Shown here: piece after piece, positions 9,092-18,628 of the stretch | How positions within the stretch are numbered: position 1 is the stretch's first letter | Layout: every line of letters starts with the position of its first letter | Assembly (NCBI GenBank): GCA_031276915.1 | Contig: JAISME010000169.1 | Location: forward strand, 1 to 33,858 | Direction of reading: 5' to 3' | DNA from: Zoogloeaceae bacterium | GTDB taxonomy: Bacteria > Pseudomonadota > Gammaproteobacteria > Burkholderiales > Rhodocyclaceae | Length of the DNA stretch: 33,858 nucleotides | The notes under the pieces: model-generated | Seen by the model: only the letters and a program-made list of their open reading frames with translations | The model's database searches: none | Told to the model about the DNA's origin: nothing | Position numbers and translations under genes: made by a program

Positions 9092-9129
9092 GTGACAATA
9101 TTCGTCACCAATGAACCAAAAAATGTCAC
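9092..9129 (-). promoter_or_regulatory. Candidate upstream activator sites (bEBP), copy 2
   Basis: GTGAC-N7-GTCAC palindrome (9092-9108) plus extra GTCAC half-site (9125-9129) 21 nt away; same layout at 325-341 and 358-362. Confidence 0.5.
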
Positions 9130-9414
9130 TTCGCGTGCCCCCGGGAGAACAAAACCGCACAGCGGAAATTCCTTGTAGCGGCGAGGGAACGGCACAACCT
9201 TCAGCCTCCCAACCTCTCCACCTTGCACACACCTGTCGCCGTCATCCGGCGCGAGAAACCGGCCTGGAAACCGGGCAGTCCCTGACGAATACCCCTTCCG
9301 GGACATGACTGATGATTTCGAACAATCACCCTGGCGTACCCCGCAAGAGTCAATCCGGGTTGTTCGCATCAATATATAATCGACCGCTGCTTTCCAGCAC
9401 GACCACTAACTTCC

Positions 9415-10152
9415 ATGGCGCGAAAATTCAAGGATTGCTTTGACGACTCCTATGCCCGGATGCTGGCGGCGAAACTTTCCGCCGCCGCGCCCGCCTTTCG
9501 GGAAGAAGTGTTCTTGCGGATGCTGATGGGACAACTGGACAACCTGGAATTCTCCGGACGCGTCGACCGGATCGCGCGGGCGCTGGATGCGAGCCTGCCC
9601 GGCGCGTATGCGGAAAAACTCAGCGTGTTTGCCGCGATTCTGGGCGCGCCGCTTGCGACCGAGACCGGGATGTTTACCGAAGGCTGGTGGCTCTGGCCGA
9701 TCGCCCGTTACGTGGAGCATCACGCCACGGAGGATTGCGCGGCATCCGTCGCCTTCATCCGCGAACTCACGCGGCGACACACCGGTGAATTCGCCGTGCG
9801 CCCGCTCCTCAAGGCCAATCCTGAAACCATGATGCGCGTCATGCTGGCCTGGAGCCGGGATGTCGATGTACACGTGCGGCGTCTTGCCAGTGAAGGTGTG
9901 CGCATTCGGCTGCCATGGGCAAGGAAACTCACCGTCGCGCTGGAGCGCTTCGGGGAATTCCGGGCCTTGCTTGCGAACCTGAAGGATGATCCCTCGCGCT
10001 TCGTGCAAAAAAGCGTGGGCAACAACCTGAACGATCTTTTCAAGGAAGCGCCGGACAAGGCGGCAGCCATCATCCGGGACTGGGAGGCGATGCCTTGCTC
10101 CAGGGCGACGCAGTGGATCATCCGGCACGGCAGCAGGAACCTGAAAAAGTAG
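9415..10152 (+). CDS. DNA alkylation repair protein, AlkC/AlkD HEAT-repeat-like
   Basis: HEAT-like helical protein with 'DVHVRRLASEGVRIRLPWARKL' and 'RFVQKSVGNNLNDLFKEAPDKAAAIIRDW' motifs of the COG4335-type family. Confidence 0.8.
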   Translation: MARKFKDCFDDSYARMLAAKLSAAAPAFREEVFLRMLMGQLDNLEFSGRVDRIARALDASLPGAYAEKLSVFAAILGAPLATETGMFTEGWWLWPIARYVEHHATEDCAASVAFIRELTRRHTGEFAVRPLLKANPETMMRVMLAWSRDVDVHVRRLASEGVRIRLPWARKLTVALERFGEFRALLANLKDDPSRFVQKSVGNNLNDLFKEAPDKAAAIIRDWEAMPCSRATQWIIRHGSRNLKK

Positions 10153-10239
10153 AACATCCTGAAACACGCACATCGGCCAGTTTCCATGGAATTCACAGCA
10201 AGAAATGAGCGACAGCCCTCCAAGGCTGTTGGCCTGACT

Positions 10240-10274
10240 CCATTTGGAAGGGGTTTTCCCTTCCTTCCAAATGG
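10240..10274. terminator. Inverted repeat downstream of the AlkC-like gene, possible terminator
   Basis: CCATTTGGAAGG (10240-10251)/CCTTCCAAATGG (10263-10274), loop GGGTTTTCCCT-like. Confidence 0.5.
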
Positions 10275-10361
10275 CTGCGGTCGAAACCCCGGCCTTCTGC
10301 CGGGATTCCAGCCTTCGCACCGCCCTGAAGGGCGGGATTTCAAACCGGAGTTGGTTTTACG

Positions 10362-10811
10362 ATGAAGCCCCCCTTCTTTTTCGCCTGTTTCCTTTCCTGC
10401 CTGTCGCTTGCCGCCTGCGCTCCCGCCACGGACACCCGTCCGGGGCAACCTGTCGCGCACCGGCAACAGGCGTTCAGGGAAATCCTGAAAAGTTTCGAGC
10501 CGATGGGCATGGCATTGCGGGAAAACCGTTACGATCCGGAAACCTTTTTACGGCACGCACGCGCACTGGAGCAGCAAAAAGACGCGCCCTGGCCGTACTT
10601 CGGGCCGGAGACGAACTATCCGCCGACCAGGTCGAAGAATGCGGTCTGGTCGGAAGCCGCGTTGTTCGCCAGCGAGCGGGATGCCTTTCTACAGGCCGTG
10701 ACGCGATTGCGGCAGGCTGCCGAAACACGGGACGAGGCGCAGGCGCGGCCTGCCTACGAGGCAGTGCATGAACGTTGCCGTGTTTGCCACAAGGCGTTCA
10801 AATCGGAATGA
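10362..10811 (+). CDS. Cytochrome c'-like lipoprotein
   Basis: Lipobox 'LSLAAC'; C-terminal haem motif 'CRVCH' in the cytochrome c' position; four-helix-like sequence. Confidence 0.8.
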   Translation: MKPPFFFACFLSCLSLAACAPATDTRPGQPVAHRQQAFREILKSFEPMGMALRENRYDPETFLRHARALEQQKDAPWPYFGPETNYPPTRSKNAVWSEAALFASERDAFLQAVTRLRQAAETRDEAQARPAYEAVHERCRVCHKAFKSE

Positions 10812-10823
10812 CGACGGCTTCCG

Positions 10824-11255
10824 TCATTCCAGCACGACCCGGCTTCCCGCCAGACGATCGTGCAGGAACTGACGGTCGGAATCGAAGAGCGCCCAGAAGA
10901 CGCCAACACCAAACAAGAGCAGCGAGGGCCAGGCGGCCAGATAGCGAAAGACCGCCTGCGCAGGACGCAGGGGACGGCCAGACACATCCACGACACGGAT
11001 TTTCCAGGTCTTCAGGGCGGGCGTCTGGCCACCATGCGTCCAGAACCAGACGCAGTACAGCATGAGCAGCAGCAAGAGATGCAACAACAGCAGTCGGGGC
11101 GGCGCGATGACCGGGACAAAGAGACGGAACAGCACGTGCGGCAGCATGAAGCCGAACATGATGACAGCGAAAAGCAGCAGGCTTTCATAGAACATGGCGG
11201 CAAGCCGGCGGCGAATGCTCGGCACGTCGATGGCGTCGGGGAGGGAATCCGTCAT
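10824..11255 (-). CDS. RDD family membrane protein
   Basis: 'RRRLAAMFYESLLLF', 'GGQTPALKTWKIRVVDVSGRPL', 'DRQFLHDRLAGSRVV'. Confidence 0.88.
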   Translation of the reverse strand: MTDSLPDAIDVPSIRRRLAAMFYESLLLFAVIMFGFMLPHVLFRLFVPVIAPPRLLLLHLLLLLMLYCVWFWTHGGQTPALKTWKIRVVDVSGRPLRPAQAVFRYLAAWPSLLLFGVGVFWALFDSDRQFLHDRLAGSRVVLE

Positions 11256-11302
11256 GATTCATCCACGGGGATTGCGGGAGAGAAGCGCGCAGCGCATGCC
11301 GG

Positions 11303-12826
11303 TCATCCCAGGAAAAGCCTGTAGGCCGGGTTTTCCGTTTCGTCCCAGCAGGGATAGCCAAGCTCTTCCAGGAAGCACCGGAATTTCTTCGTATCCTCGG
11401 GCGGCACCTGCATGCCGACGAGCACGCGGCCTGTATCCGCGCCATGGTTGCGATAGTGGAAAAGACTGATGTTCCAGCCCGTGCTCATGCGGTTCAGGAA
11501 GTGCATGAGCGCGCCGGGACGTTCCGGGAACTCGAAACGATAAATACACTCGTCGATCCCCGTGTCCGGAACATGGCCGCCGACCATGTGGCGCACGTGC
11601 AATTTCGCGGTTTCATCCTCGGAAAGATCGATGGCCGGGTAGCCATGCTTTTTCAGGCTTTCCAACAGGCGCAGGGATTCCGCCCGGTTGGCGACCTGTA
11701 TGCCCACGTAGACATGCGCTTCGGAAGGGCGATGGTAACGGTAATTGAATTCGGTGATGCCGTGCTTGCCGATCAGGGAAACGAATTTCCTGTACGCCCC
11801 CGGTTTTTCAGGCAGCGTCACGGCAAAGACCGCCTCACGCTGCTCGCCAATTTCGGCACGCTCGGCAACGAAGCGCAGGCGATCAAAATTGGCGTTCGCG
11901 CCAGACGCGATGGCGACAAGCGTCTTGTCCCGAAGTTTGTGGCGATGCGCATATTCCTTGGCGCCGGCGATAGCGAGCGCGCCGGCGGGCTCCAGAATCG
12001 AGCGCGTATCCTCGAACACATCCTTGATGGCGGCGCAAGCGGCATCCGTGTCGACCAGCACGACATCGTCCAGCAATTCCCGGCAAAGGCGGAAGGTTTC
12101 CTCGCCGACCAGTTGCACGGCGGTGCCGTCGGCGAAAAGGCCCACTTGCTCCAGCCTGACACGCTTGCCAGCGGCGAGCGAGCGTTTCATGGCGTCCGCG
12201 TCGCGGGTCTCCACACCGATCACCTTGATATCGGGCCGTACCGCCTTGACGTAGGCCGCCACGCCGGAAGCCAGGCCGCCGCCGCCGATAGCGGCGAAGA
12301 TCGCGTGGATCGGCCCGTCCTGCTTCCTGTGCTGGCGCAGGATTTCCATGCCGATGGTGCCCTGACCGGCGATTACGTCCGGATCGTCGAACGGATGTAC
12401 GAAGGTGAGTTTTTCCTTTTTTTCCAGTTTCAGGGCATGCGCGTAGGCGGCATCATAGGATTCACCCGCCAGGACCACTTCGCCGCCGCGTTTCCGGACG
12501 GCCTCTACCTTGATGGCGGGCGTGGTGACAGGCATCACGACAACGGCACGGCAACCAAGATGCGCCGCCGACATGGCGACGCCCTGCGCGTGATTGCCGG
12601 CGGACGCGCAGATGACGCCGCGTTTCAGCCGGTCGGCGGAAAGACACGCGATCTTGTTGTGCGCTCCGCGCAACTTGAAGGAAAACACCGGCTGCATGTC
12701 CTCGCGTTTCAGATACACGCGATTGCCGATACGCCCGGAAAGATTCGGCGCAAAATCCAGTTGTGTTTCCTCGGCCAAATCATAGACCTGGGCATTCAGG
12801 ATTTTCTGTAGGTAATCGGGATGCAT
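11303..12826 (-). CDS. ilvA: Threonine ammonia-lyase, biosynthetic (threonine dehydratase)
   Basis: 'NRVYLKREDMQPVFSFKLRGAHNKIA' PLP-lysine motif, 'AIGGGGLASGVA', two C-terminal ACT-like domains. Start placed at internal ATG (MHPDYLQKIL). Confidence 0.95.
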   Translation of the reverse strand: MHPDYLQKILNAQVYDLAEETQLDFAPNLSGRIGNRVYLKREDMQPVFSFKLRGAHNKIACLSADRLKRGVICASAGNHAQGVAMSAAHLGCRAVVVMPVTTPAIKVEAVRKRGGEVVLAGESYDAAYAHALKLEKKEKLTFVHPFDDPDVIAGQGTIGMEILRQHRKQDGPIHAIFAAIGGGGLASGVAAYVKAVRPDIKVIGVETRDADAMKRSLAAGKRVRLEQVGLFADGTAVQLVGEETFRLCRELLDDVVLVDTDAACAAIKDVFEDTRSILEPAGALAIAGAKEYAHRHKLRDKTLVAIASGANANFDRLRFVAERAEIGEQREAVFAVTLPEKPGAYRKFVSLIGKHGITEFNYRYHRPSEAHVYVGIQVANRAESLRLLESLKKHGYPAIDLSEDETAKLHVRHMVGGHVPDTGIDECIYRFEFPERPGALMHFLNRMSTGWNISLFHYRNHGADTGRVLVGMQVPPEDTKKFRCFLEELGYPCWDETENPAYRLFLG

Positions 12827-13056
12827 GGCGCTCCTGCAACACGCTCGCAAAAGAAGATTGCGATTCTAACGCGGGTTCCGCGAGCGGCTGTCTTTTTACC
12901 TCCCGGACGAAAAAATCTTTCCTGACTTGCCCAACGCCGAGCGCCGCGTGACGCAGGCCGGCATTTACGGCAGGGAACGGCAAGGAAATTGCTGTCCGCA
13001 GAACAGGGAAGCGATCGGGTAAAATGCCGTTTTCTTCAGATTCGAGGTAGGCGTTC

Positions 13057-13776
13057 ATGGCTGGACATTCCAAATGGGCCAATATTCAGCACCGCAAGGG
13101 GCGTCAGGATGAAAGGCGTGGCGCGGCCTTTTCCAAGGTCGCCAAGGAAATCACAGTCGCTGCCCGGATGGGCGGCGGCGACACCGCTTTCAATCCGCGC
13201 CTGCGGCTGGCGGTAGACAAGGCCAAGGCCCAGAACATGCCCAAGGACAGGATCGAAAATGCCATCAAGAAGGGAACGGGAGATCTCGAAGGCGTCGAAT
13301 ATGTGGAGATACGCTACGAAGGATACGGTGTCGGCGGCGCGGCGGTGATGGTGGATTGCCTTACGGACAACAAAACCCGGACCGTGGCCGATGTGCGCCA
13401 CGCGTTCAGCAAACACGGCGGCAACATGGGCGCCGATGGTTGCGTGGCCTTCCAGTTCAAGCACTGCGGCCAGATGGTTTTCGCGCCCGGCGCCGACGAG
13501 GCGGCGCTCATGGATGCCGCCATCGAGGCCGGCGCGGAGGATGTGGTGACGAACGAGGACGGCTCCATTGAGGTGCTGACCGCGCCCGGCAATTTCATCG
13601 CGGTTCGGGATGCCCTGGAGACCGCCGGCTTCAAACCCGAATTCGGCGAGGTCACCATGAAACCGGAGGCGGAAGCCGAGCTTTCCGGCGATGATGCCGT
13701 CAAGATGCAAAAACTCCTGGACGCCCTGGAAAACCTGGATGACGTGCAGGAAATCTACACCACGGCGGTCATGTGA
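13057..13776 (+). CDS. yebC: YebC/PmpR family transcriptional regulator
   Basis: [42 protein letters not shown]. Confidence 0.97.
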   Translation: MAGHSKWANIQHRKGRQDERRGAAFSKVAKEITVAARMGGGDTAFNPRLRLAVDKAKAQNMPKDRIENAIKKGTGDLEGVEYVEIRYEGYGVGGAAVMVDCLTDNKTRTVADVRHAFSKHGGNMGADGCVAFQFKHCGQMVFAPGADEAALMDAAIEAGAEDVVTNEDGSIEVLTAPGNFIAVRDALETAGFKPEFGEVTMKPEAEAELSGDDAVKMQKLLDALENLDDVQEIYTTAVM

Positions 13777-14020
13777 CCGGGGCCGAAAGGACGAATATGT
13801 CCCGTTGCCCTGCATGCGCCGCGCCGCGTCGCCAACGCCAAGGGACGCAATGCGCGTGGGCATTCGTTTTCGCCCGGGAATTCTCCCGTGTCAACCTGCT
13901 TTCGTTTCCCTTGCCCCTTCCGCGCGGAGGAGACCGCAAGCGCCTGGAAAGCATGGGAAGACATTTCTCGGGGAAATTCCGCAAATCGCTTCCGATTCAA
14001 TCCGGTTTCCGGGTTCCGCA

Positions 14021-14569
14021 ATGCGTCTCATCGGCATCGACCCCGGCCTGCGCGTAACAGGATTCGGTGTGATCGAGAAACATGGCCCTCGCCTGGACTA
14101 TGTCGCCAGCGGTTGCATTCGTTCCGACGCGCGCCACAATCTGCCGGAGCGCATTGCCACCCTGTTTACGGGGATGCGCGACATCATCGCCACCTACGCG
14201 CCCGAAACGGCGGCAGTGGAAAAGGTGTTTGTCAACGTCAATCCGCAATCGACGCTGCTGCTGGGACAGGCACGCGGTGCGGCGATTGCGGCGCTGACGG
14301 CGGCCGGCCTGCCGGTCGCGGAATACACGGCCTTGCAGATCAAGCAGGCGGTGGTTGGACACGGCAAGGCGGCCAAGGAACAGGTGCAGCATATGGTGAC
14401 ATGCCTTCTCTCCCTCTCCGGCGCGCCTGCCGCCGACGCCGCCGACGCCCTGGCCTGCGCCATCTGCCATGCCCACGCCGGATTGGGAGCAATCGGCCTG
14501 GGCGAACAGTCGCAAACCGGGTATCGCACGCGCGCCGGACGCTTGCTTGTACCCGGGAGACGACAATGA
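14021..14569 (+). CDS. ruvC: Holliday junction resolvase RuvC
   Basis: [19 protein letters not shown]; '[26 protein letters not shown]'; '[14 protein letters not shown]'. Confidence 0.96.
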   Translation: MRLIGIDPGLRVTGFGVIEKHGPRLDYVASGCIRSDARHNLPERIATLFTGMRDIIATYAPETAAVEKVFVNVNPQSTLLLGQARGAAIAALTAAGLPVAEYTALQIKQAVVGHGKAAKEQVQHMVTCLLSLSGAPAADAADALACAICHAHAGLGAIGLGEQSQTGYRTRAGRLLVPGRRQ

Positions 14570-14642
14570 CTTTTCCCGAATCCGCCAGCGGAGGTTTCCC
14601 CTCGCACCGCAAGACGCGGGAACAACATCCGCCGGAGTCGCC

Positions 14643-15617
14643 GTGAGTTCCATACTGACCTCCATGCGGCAGCGCTGGCTGCGCCGGATTCGTGTCCCGC
14701 ATCCGTGCGCGGGGACGATTCGCCTGCACCCGCGGCGCGTTTACATCTTTCCCACCTATGCCGGGCTCTTTTATACCCTGACCATCTTCGCCATGTTCCT
14801 GGTGTCGATCAACTACAACCTGGCGCTTGGGCACGCGCTGGTCTTCCTGTTGTTCAGCCTGGGTTTGGTTGGCATGCTGCACACTTGCCGCAACCTGCTC
14901 GGCCTTGAAATCGACGCTCTGGAAAACATGCCGCTCCATGCCGGAGAGACCGCGCACTTTTGTCTGCGTGTCAGGAACACGCGCGCGCGACCACGGCCCG
15001 GGCTGGAATGGTCGGGCGGCAGCCATCCCGAACCGCAGGTCATGCACCTCGCGCCGGAAGCGGACACCATCCTGCGCATCGCGGTTGTCACCAAACACCG
15101 GGGATGGCTGGCGCTTCCCATTCTCAAGGTCTCCAGCCGCTATCCCCTTGGCATTCTACTTACCTGGGCCTATGTCTGGCCGGACGCCCGTTGCCTCGTC
15201 TATCCGCATCCACGCTTTACTCCCTTGCCCGACGCGGTGGAATCAGATGGCGGCGAAGGCGTCGCTTCCGGACGGGACGGCCACGACGACTTCGCCGGTC
15301 TGCGGGAGCGCCAGCCCGCCGACTCGCTGCGCCATGTCGCCTGGAGAATTGCCGCGCGCGAGACCAACAACGCCCGGCCCTTGCTGGTGAAATGCTTCAG
15401 TGGCGGCGCAACCCGGCAGTTGTGGCTGGACTGGCGCATGACCGAAGGCTATGCCGAATTGCGCGTTTCCACATTGACCGGCTGGGTGCTCATGGCGGAA
15501 GAGGAAGGACTGGAATACGGCCTACGCCTCCCCGGCCTGGAAATCCCGCTTGACCGCGGCACATCGCACCGTCATGTCTGCCTGCAGGCGCTGGCGCTTT
15601 TCCGGGAGATGGCATGA
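14643..15617 (+). CDS. DUF58 domain-containing protein
   Basis: N-terminal TM pair, 'SSRYPLGILLTWAYVW', 'DDFAGLRERQPADSLRHVAWRIAARE'; followed by overlapping TgpA-type gene. GTG 14643 or ATG 14664 start. Confidence 0.88.
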   Translation: MSSILTSMRQRWLRRIRVPHPCAGTIRLHPRRVYIFPTYAGLFYTLTIFAMFLVSINYNLALGHALVFLLFSLGLVGMLHTCRNLLGLEIDALENMPLHAGETAHFCLRVRNTRARPRPGLEWSGGSHPEPQVMHLAPEADTILRIAVVTKHRGWLALPILKVSSRYPLGILLTWAYVWPDARCLVYPHPRFTPLPDAVESDGGEGVASGRDGHDDFAGLRERQPADSLRHVAWRIAARETNNARPLLVKCFSGGATRQLWLDWRMTEGYAELRVSTLTGWVLMAEEEGLEYGLRLPGLEIPLDRGTSHRHVCLQALALFREMA

Positions 15618-17545
15618 CAGCCTCCACGCCATACGCGCAAGTCCTGCGGCACGCGAGCCTTCCCTGGCTTCTGGCGGTCGTTTTCGTCACTGCCGCGCCG
15701 CATGCCCTCCATCAGCCCGTCTGGCTGGTGACGGCGGCCGCAGGCGTGCTTGCCGCCGTCCTCTGGCAATGGCGGCGTGGTTACAAGGTTACACAGCCCT
15801 GGCTCAAAATCCTGCTCGTGAGCGGCGGGCTGGTGGGAATCCTGTTGCATTACCGTCCGCTCATCGACTACGAGGCTGGCATCGCGCTCCTGATCCTGAT
15901 GCTTGCCTTGAAGCTTCTGGAACTGAAAAGCCGCCGCGACGCGGTAATCGTGGTCACACTCGCCCACTTTTTGCTGCTCACGCATTTCTTCTATTCCCAG
16001 AGCATTGTCACCGCAGCCTGGCTGGTGCTGGGCCTGCTGGTGGTGATCGCCGCGCTGGTCCGGCTCTATGAAGATCCCGAACGTCCCGGCGTCGCCCTTC
16101 TCGTCCACGCCAGTCGCCTGCTTGTTCAGGCCATGCCCTTCATGGTGCTGCTCTACCTTTTCTTCCCGCGGATAAACGGTCCGCTCTGGGGACTGCCGCA
16201 GGAAAAACTGATCGCGCGCACCGGACTTACCGACAGCATCAATCCAGGCAGCATTGCCGAACTGGCCATGAACGATGAAATTGCCTTCCGGGTCCAATTC
16301 CACAATCAGGTGCCGTTACCGAGGCAGCTTTACTGGCGCGGACCGGTCATGGGGTTTTACGACGGCATGGCATGGCGTGGCGGTTATTCCGTCAACATCC
16401 CGCCCGAACTGGAACGACGCGGCAATCCGATTATCTATACGCTGACCCTGGAGCCACACAACCAGAACTGGATACTGGCGATGGAAATGACACCGCGCCC
16501 GCCGGAGGTCGAGGACGGTATGCGCATGCGCATAAACAACGCGGGCGTGCTCACCAGCTTCCAGCCGATTACCAGTCGCAAGCGCTTTACTTTCGCTTCC
16601 TATCCGGACTATCGCCTGGATGCCCAGGCAAGCACCACGATGCGCAGGACCAACCTGCAATTGCCGCGCGGTCTCAATCCCCGCGCCAGCGCCCTGGCGA
16701 AAGGCTGGCTCGGGGAAACCAGGGATCCCCGGCAACTGGCCAACCGTGCCGTGGCCTGGTTTCGCCAGGGCGGCTTTCGGTACACCCTGGAGCCGCAGGT
16801 CCTGGGCCAGCACGCCGTCGATGATTTCCTGTTCGAGACCCGGGGCGGCTTCTGCGAACACTACGCCTCTGCCTTTGTCTGGCTGATGCGCGCCGCCGGC
16901 GTTCCCGCGCGCATCGTGGCCGGTTATCACGGCGGTGAATTCAACGCCGGCTATTTTGTGGTGCGACAGTCCGACGCGCACGCCTGGGCGGAAATCTGGG
17001 TGGAAAACGAAGGCTGGCTGCGCGTGGATCCCACCGCCGCCGTGCCGCCGGAGATGACAGACGAGAGCGTTCGCAACCTGGCCGCCGCCACTCAGTCCGA
17101 TGACTGGCTCATCGCGCTGCGCAACCGCTGGGAAGCCATCGGCAATCACTGGAATCAATGGGTACTCGGCTACAATCCCGCGCAGCAGTACGATTTCCTT
17201 TCCGCCCTCGGCCTGCGGAAACCGACTTGGCGCAGCCTGAGCGCCGTTCTGATTATGAGCATGACGCTTTGCCTCCTGCTCCTTGTCGCCTGGGTTTTCC
17301 GTCCTGGCCGTGAAACCGACCCGGCGCGCCGCATCTGGCGACAAGCCTGCCGCCGTCTTGAAAAATACGGCATCGTCTGCCCGCCCTGGGAATCCCCGCA
17401 CGCGCTGTCCCGTCGTCTGGAAACCGAGGCGCCGCATGTCGCGCCCGCCGTGCGGCGTCTGGCGACGCTTGTCTGCGCCGCCCGTTACGGCAACGGGAAT
17501 CCACCCGCGAACGCGGTCTTGCGCGCAGCCTTGAAATCCGTTTGA
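15614..17545 (+). CDS. TgpA-type transglutaminase (DUF3488/transglutaminase-like membrane protein)
   Basis: N-terminal TM helices then 'TRGGFCEHYASAFVWLMRAAGVPARIVAGYHGGE...SDAHAWAEIWVENEGWLRVDPTAAV'. Confidence 0.93.
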   Translation: MTASTPYAQVLRHASLPWLLAVVFVTAAPHALHQPVWLVTAAAGVLAAVLWQWRRGYKVTQPWLKILLVSGGLVGILLHYRPLIDYEAGIALLILMLALKLLELKSRRDAVIVVTLAHFLLLTHFFYSQSIVTAAWLVLGLLVVIAALVRLYEDPERPGVALLVHASRLLVQAMPFMVLLYLFFPRINGPLWGLPQEKLIARTGLTDSINPGSIAELAMNDEIAFRVQFHNQVPLPRQLYWRGPVMGFYDGMAWRGGYSVNIPPELERRGNPIIYTLTLEPHNQNWILAMEMTPRPPEVEDGMRMRINNAGVLTSFQPITSRKRFTFASYPDYRLDAQASTTMRRTNLQLPRGLNPRASALAKGWLGETRDPRQLANRAVAWFRQGGFRYTLEPQVLGQHAVDDFLFETRGGFCEHYASAFVWLMRAAGVPARIVAGYHGGEFNAGYFVVRQSDAHAWAEIWVENEGWLRVDPTAAVPPEMTDESVRNLAAATQSDDWLIALRNRWEAIGNHWNQWVLGYNPAQQYDFLSALGLRKPTWRSLSAVLIMSMTLCLLLLVAWVFRPGRETDPARRIWRQACRRLEKYGIVCPPWESPHALSRRLETEAPHVAPAVRRLATLVCAARYGNGNPPANAVLRAALKSV

Positions 17546-17580
17546 ATTTCCCAAACAGTCTTGCCTTTGTGATTCCGGAC

Positions 17581-18621
17581 ATGCTTCTTTTCCCCAATGC
17601 TTTCCCGCCCAAAATTTCCAGACTGCTGTGCGGCTTCGCCATCCTGGCGCACGGCGTTTACGCCAGCGCCCTCGACATGTCCTCCAACCCGGATGTCCAG
17701 GCTTTCATCGCCAACATGGTCGACCTGCACCAGATGGACGCCGGGGGTCTGACCCGGCTTTTTCGCGGACGCGAACCCAACGCCACGGTCCTGAAACTGG
17801 TCGCGCCGCCCGCTTCGCCGTCGCAGCGCTCCTGGCGGCGCTATCGCGCCCGTTTTCTGGATCCCATCCGCATTCAGCGCGGCGTGGAATTCTGGCAAAA
17901 GAACGCCGCGGCGCTCCAACGCGCGCACCAACGTTATGGCGTACCGGAGGAGATCATTGTCGCCATCATCGGCGTGGAAACCATATACGGACGCGACACA
18001 GGCAGTTTCAACACCCTGGAAGCACTGGCGACCCTCGCCTTTTATTATCCGCCGCGCGCGTATTTCTTCCGGCAGGAACTTGAACAATTCCTGCTGCTGG
18101 CGCGCGAAAACCGCCTGCCGCCGGAAAATTACCGCAGCTCCTACGCGGGAGCCCTGGGCATTCCCCAGTTCATGCCGGGCAGCCAGCGCCGCTACGCAGT
18201 GGATTTCGACAGCGACGGTCGCGTTGATTTGCAGGAAAGCGCCACCGACGCCATCGGCAGCGTTGCACACTTCCTGTCCCGACACGGCTGGCAACCCAAC
18301 GCGCCCGTCGCCGTTCCCGCCGATCTGGATCGTGATCCCGATCCAGCCTGGCTGGCGGCTGGAATCCGCCCAACATTGTCGGTGAATTCGCTCCTGACGG
18401 CAGGTGTCCACGCTGATGCCGATCCGGAAAGCAAGGTCACTTTCGTCGATCTGGTCACGCCGGGCGAGAAAACCGAATACTGGCTCGGGCATGAGAATTT
18501 TTACGTCATTACCCGCTACAATCGTTCCAGTTTCTACGCCATGTCGGTGTATCAACTGGCCAGGGAAATCAGGAAACGGAAAACGGCGAACGGCAAGGGA
18601 AGGCAAGGCAGAGTCCAGTGA
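17581..18621 (+). CDS. mltB: Lytic murein transglycosylase B
   Basis: 'YGVPEEIIVAIIGVETIYGRDTGSFNTLEALATLAFYYPPRAYFFRQELEQFL', 'SYAGALGIPQFMPGSQRRYAVDFDSDGRVDL'. Confidence 0.94.
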   Translation: MLLFPNAFPPKISRLLCGFAILAHGVYASALDMSSNPDVQAFIANMVDLHQMDAGGLTRLFRGREPNATVLKLVAPPASPSQRSWRRYRARFLDPIRIQRGVEFWQKNAAALQRAHQRYGVPEEIIVAIIGVETIYGRDTGSFNTLEALATLAFYYPPRAYFFRQELEQFLLLARENRLPPENYRSSYAGALGIPQFMPGSQRRYAVDFDSDGRVDLQESATDAIGSVAHFLSRHGWQPNAPVAVPADLDRDPDPAWLAAGIRPTLSVNSLLTAGVHADADPESKVTFVDLVTPGEKTEYWLGHENFYVITRYNRSSFYAMSVYQLAREIRKRKTANGKGRQGRVQ

Positions 18622-18628
18622 GTGACAC

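Larger units (their letters stand above)
8912..9134 (-). repeat. 223-bp sigma-54 regulatory repeat, copy 2
   Basis: See copy 1 at 145-367. Confidence 0.95.

Noticed and set aside
13773-14057. 94-aa ORF between yebC and ruvC
   Set aside because: No recognised motif, Arg/Pro-rich composition typical of a spurious ORF.
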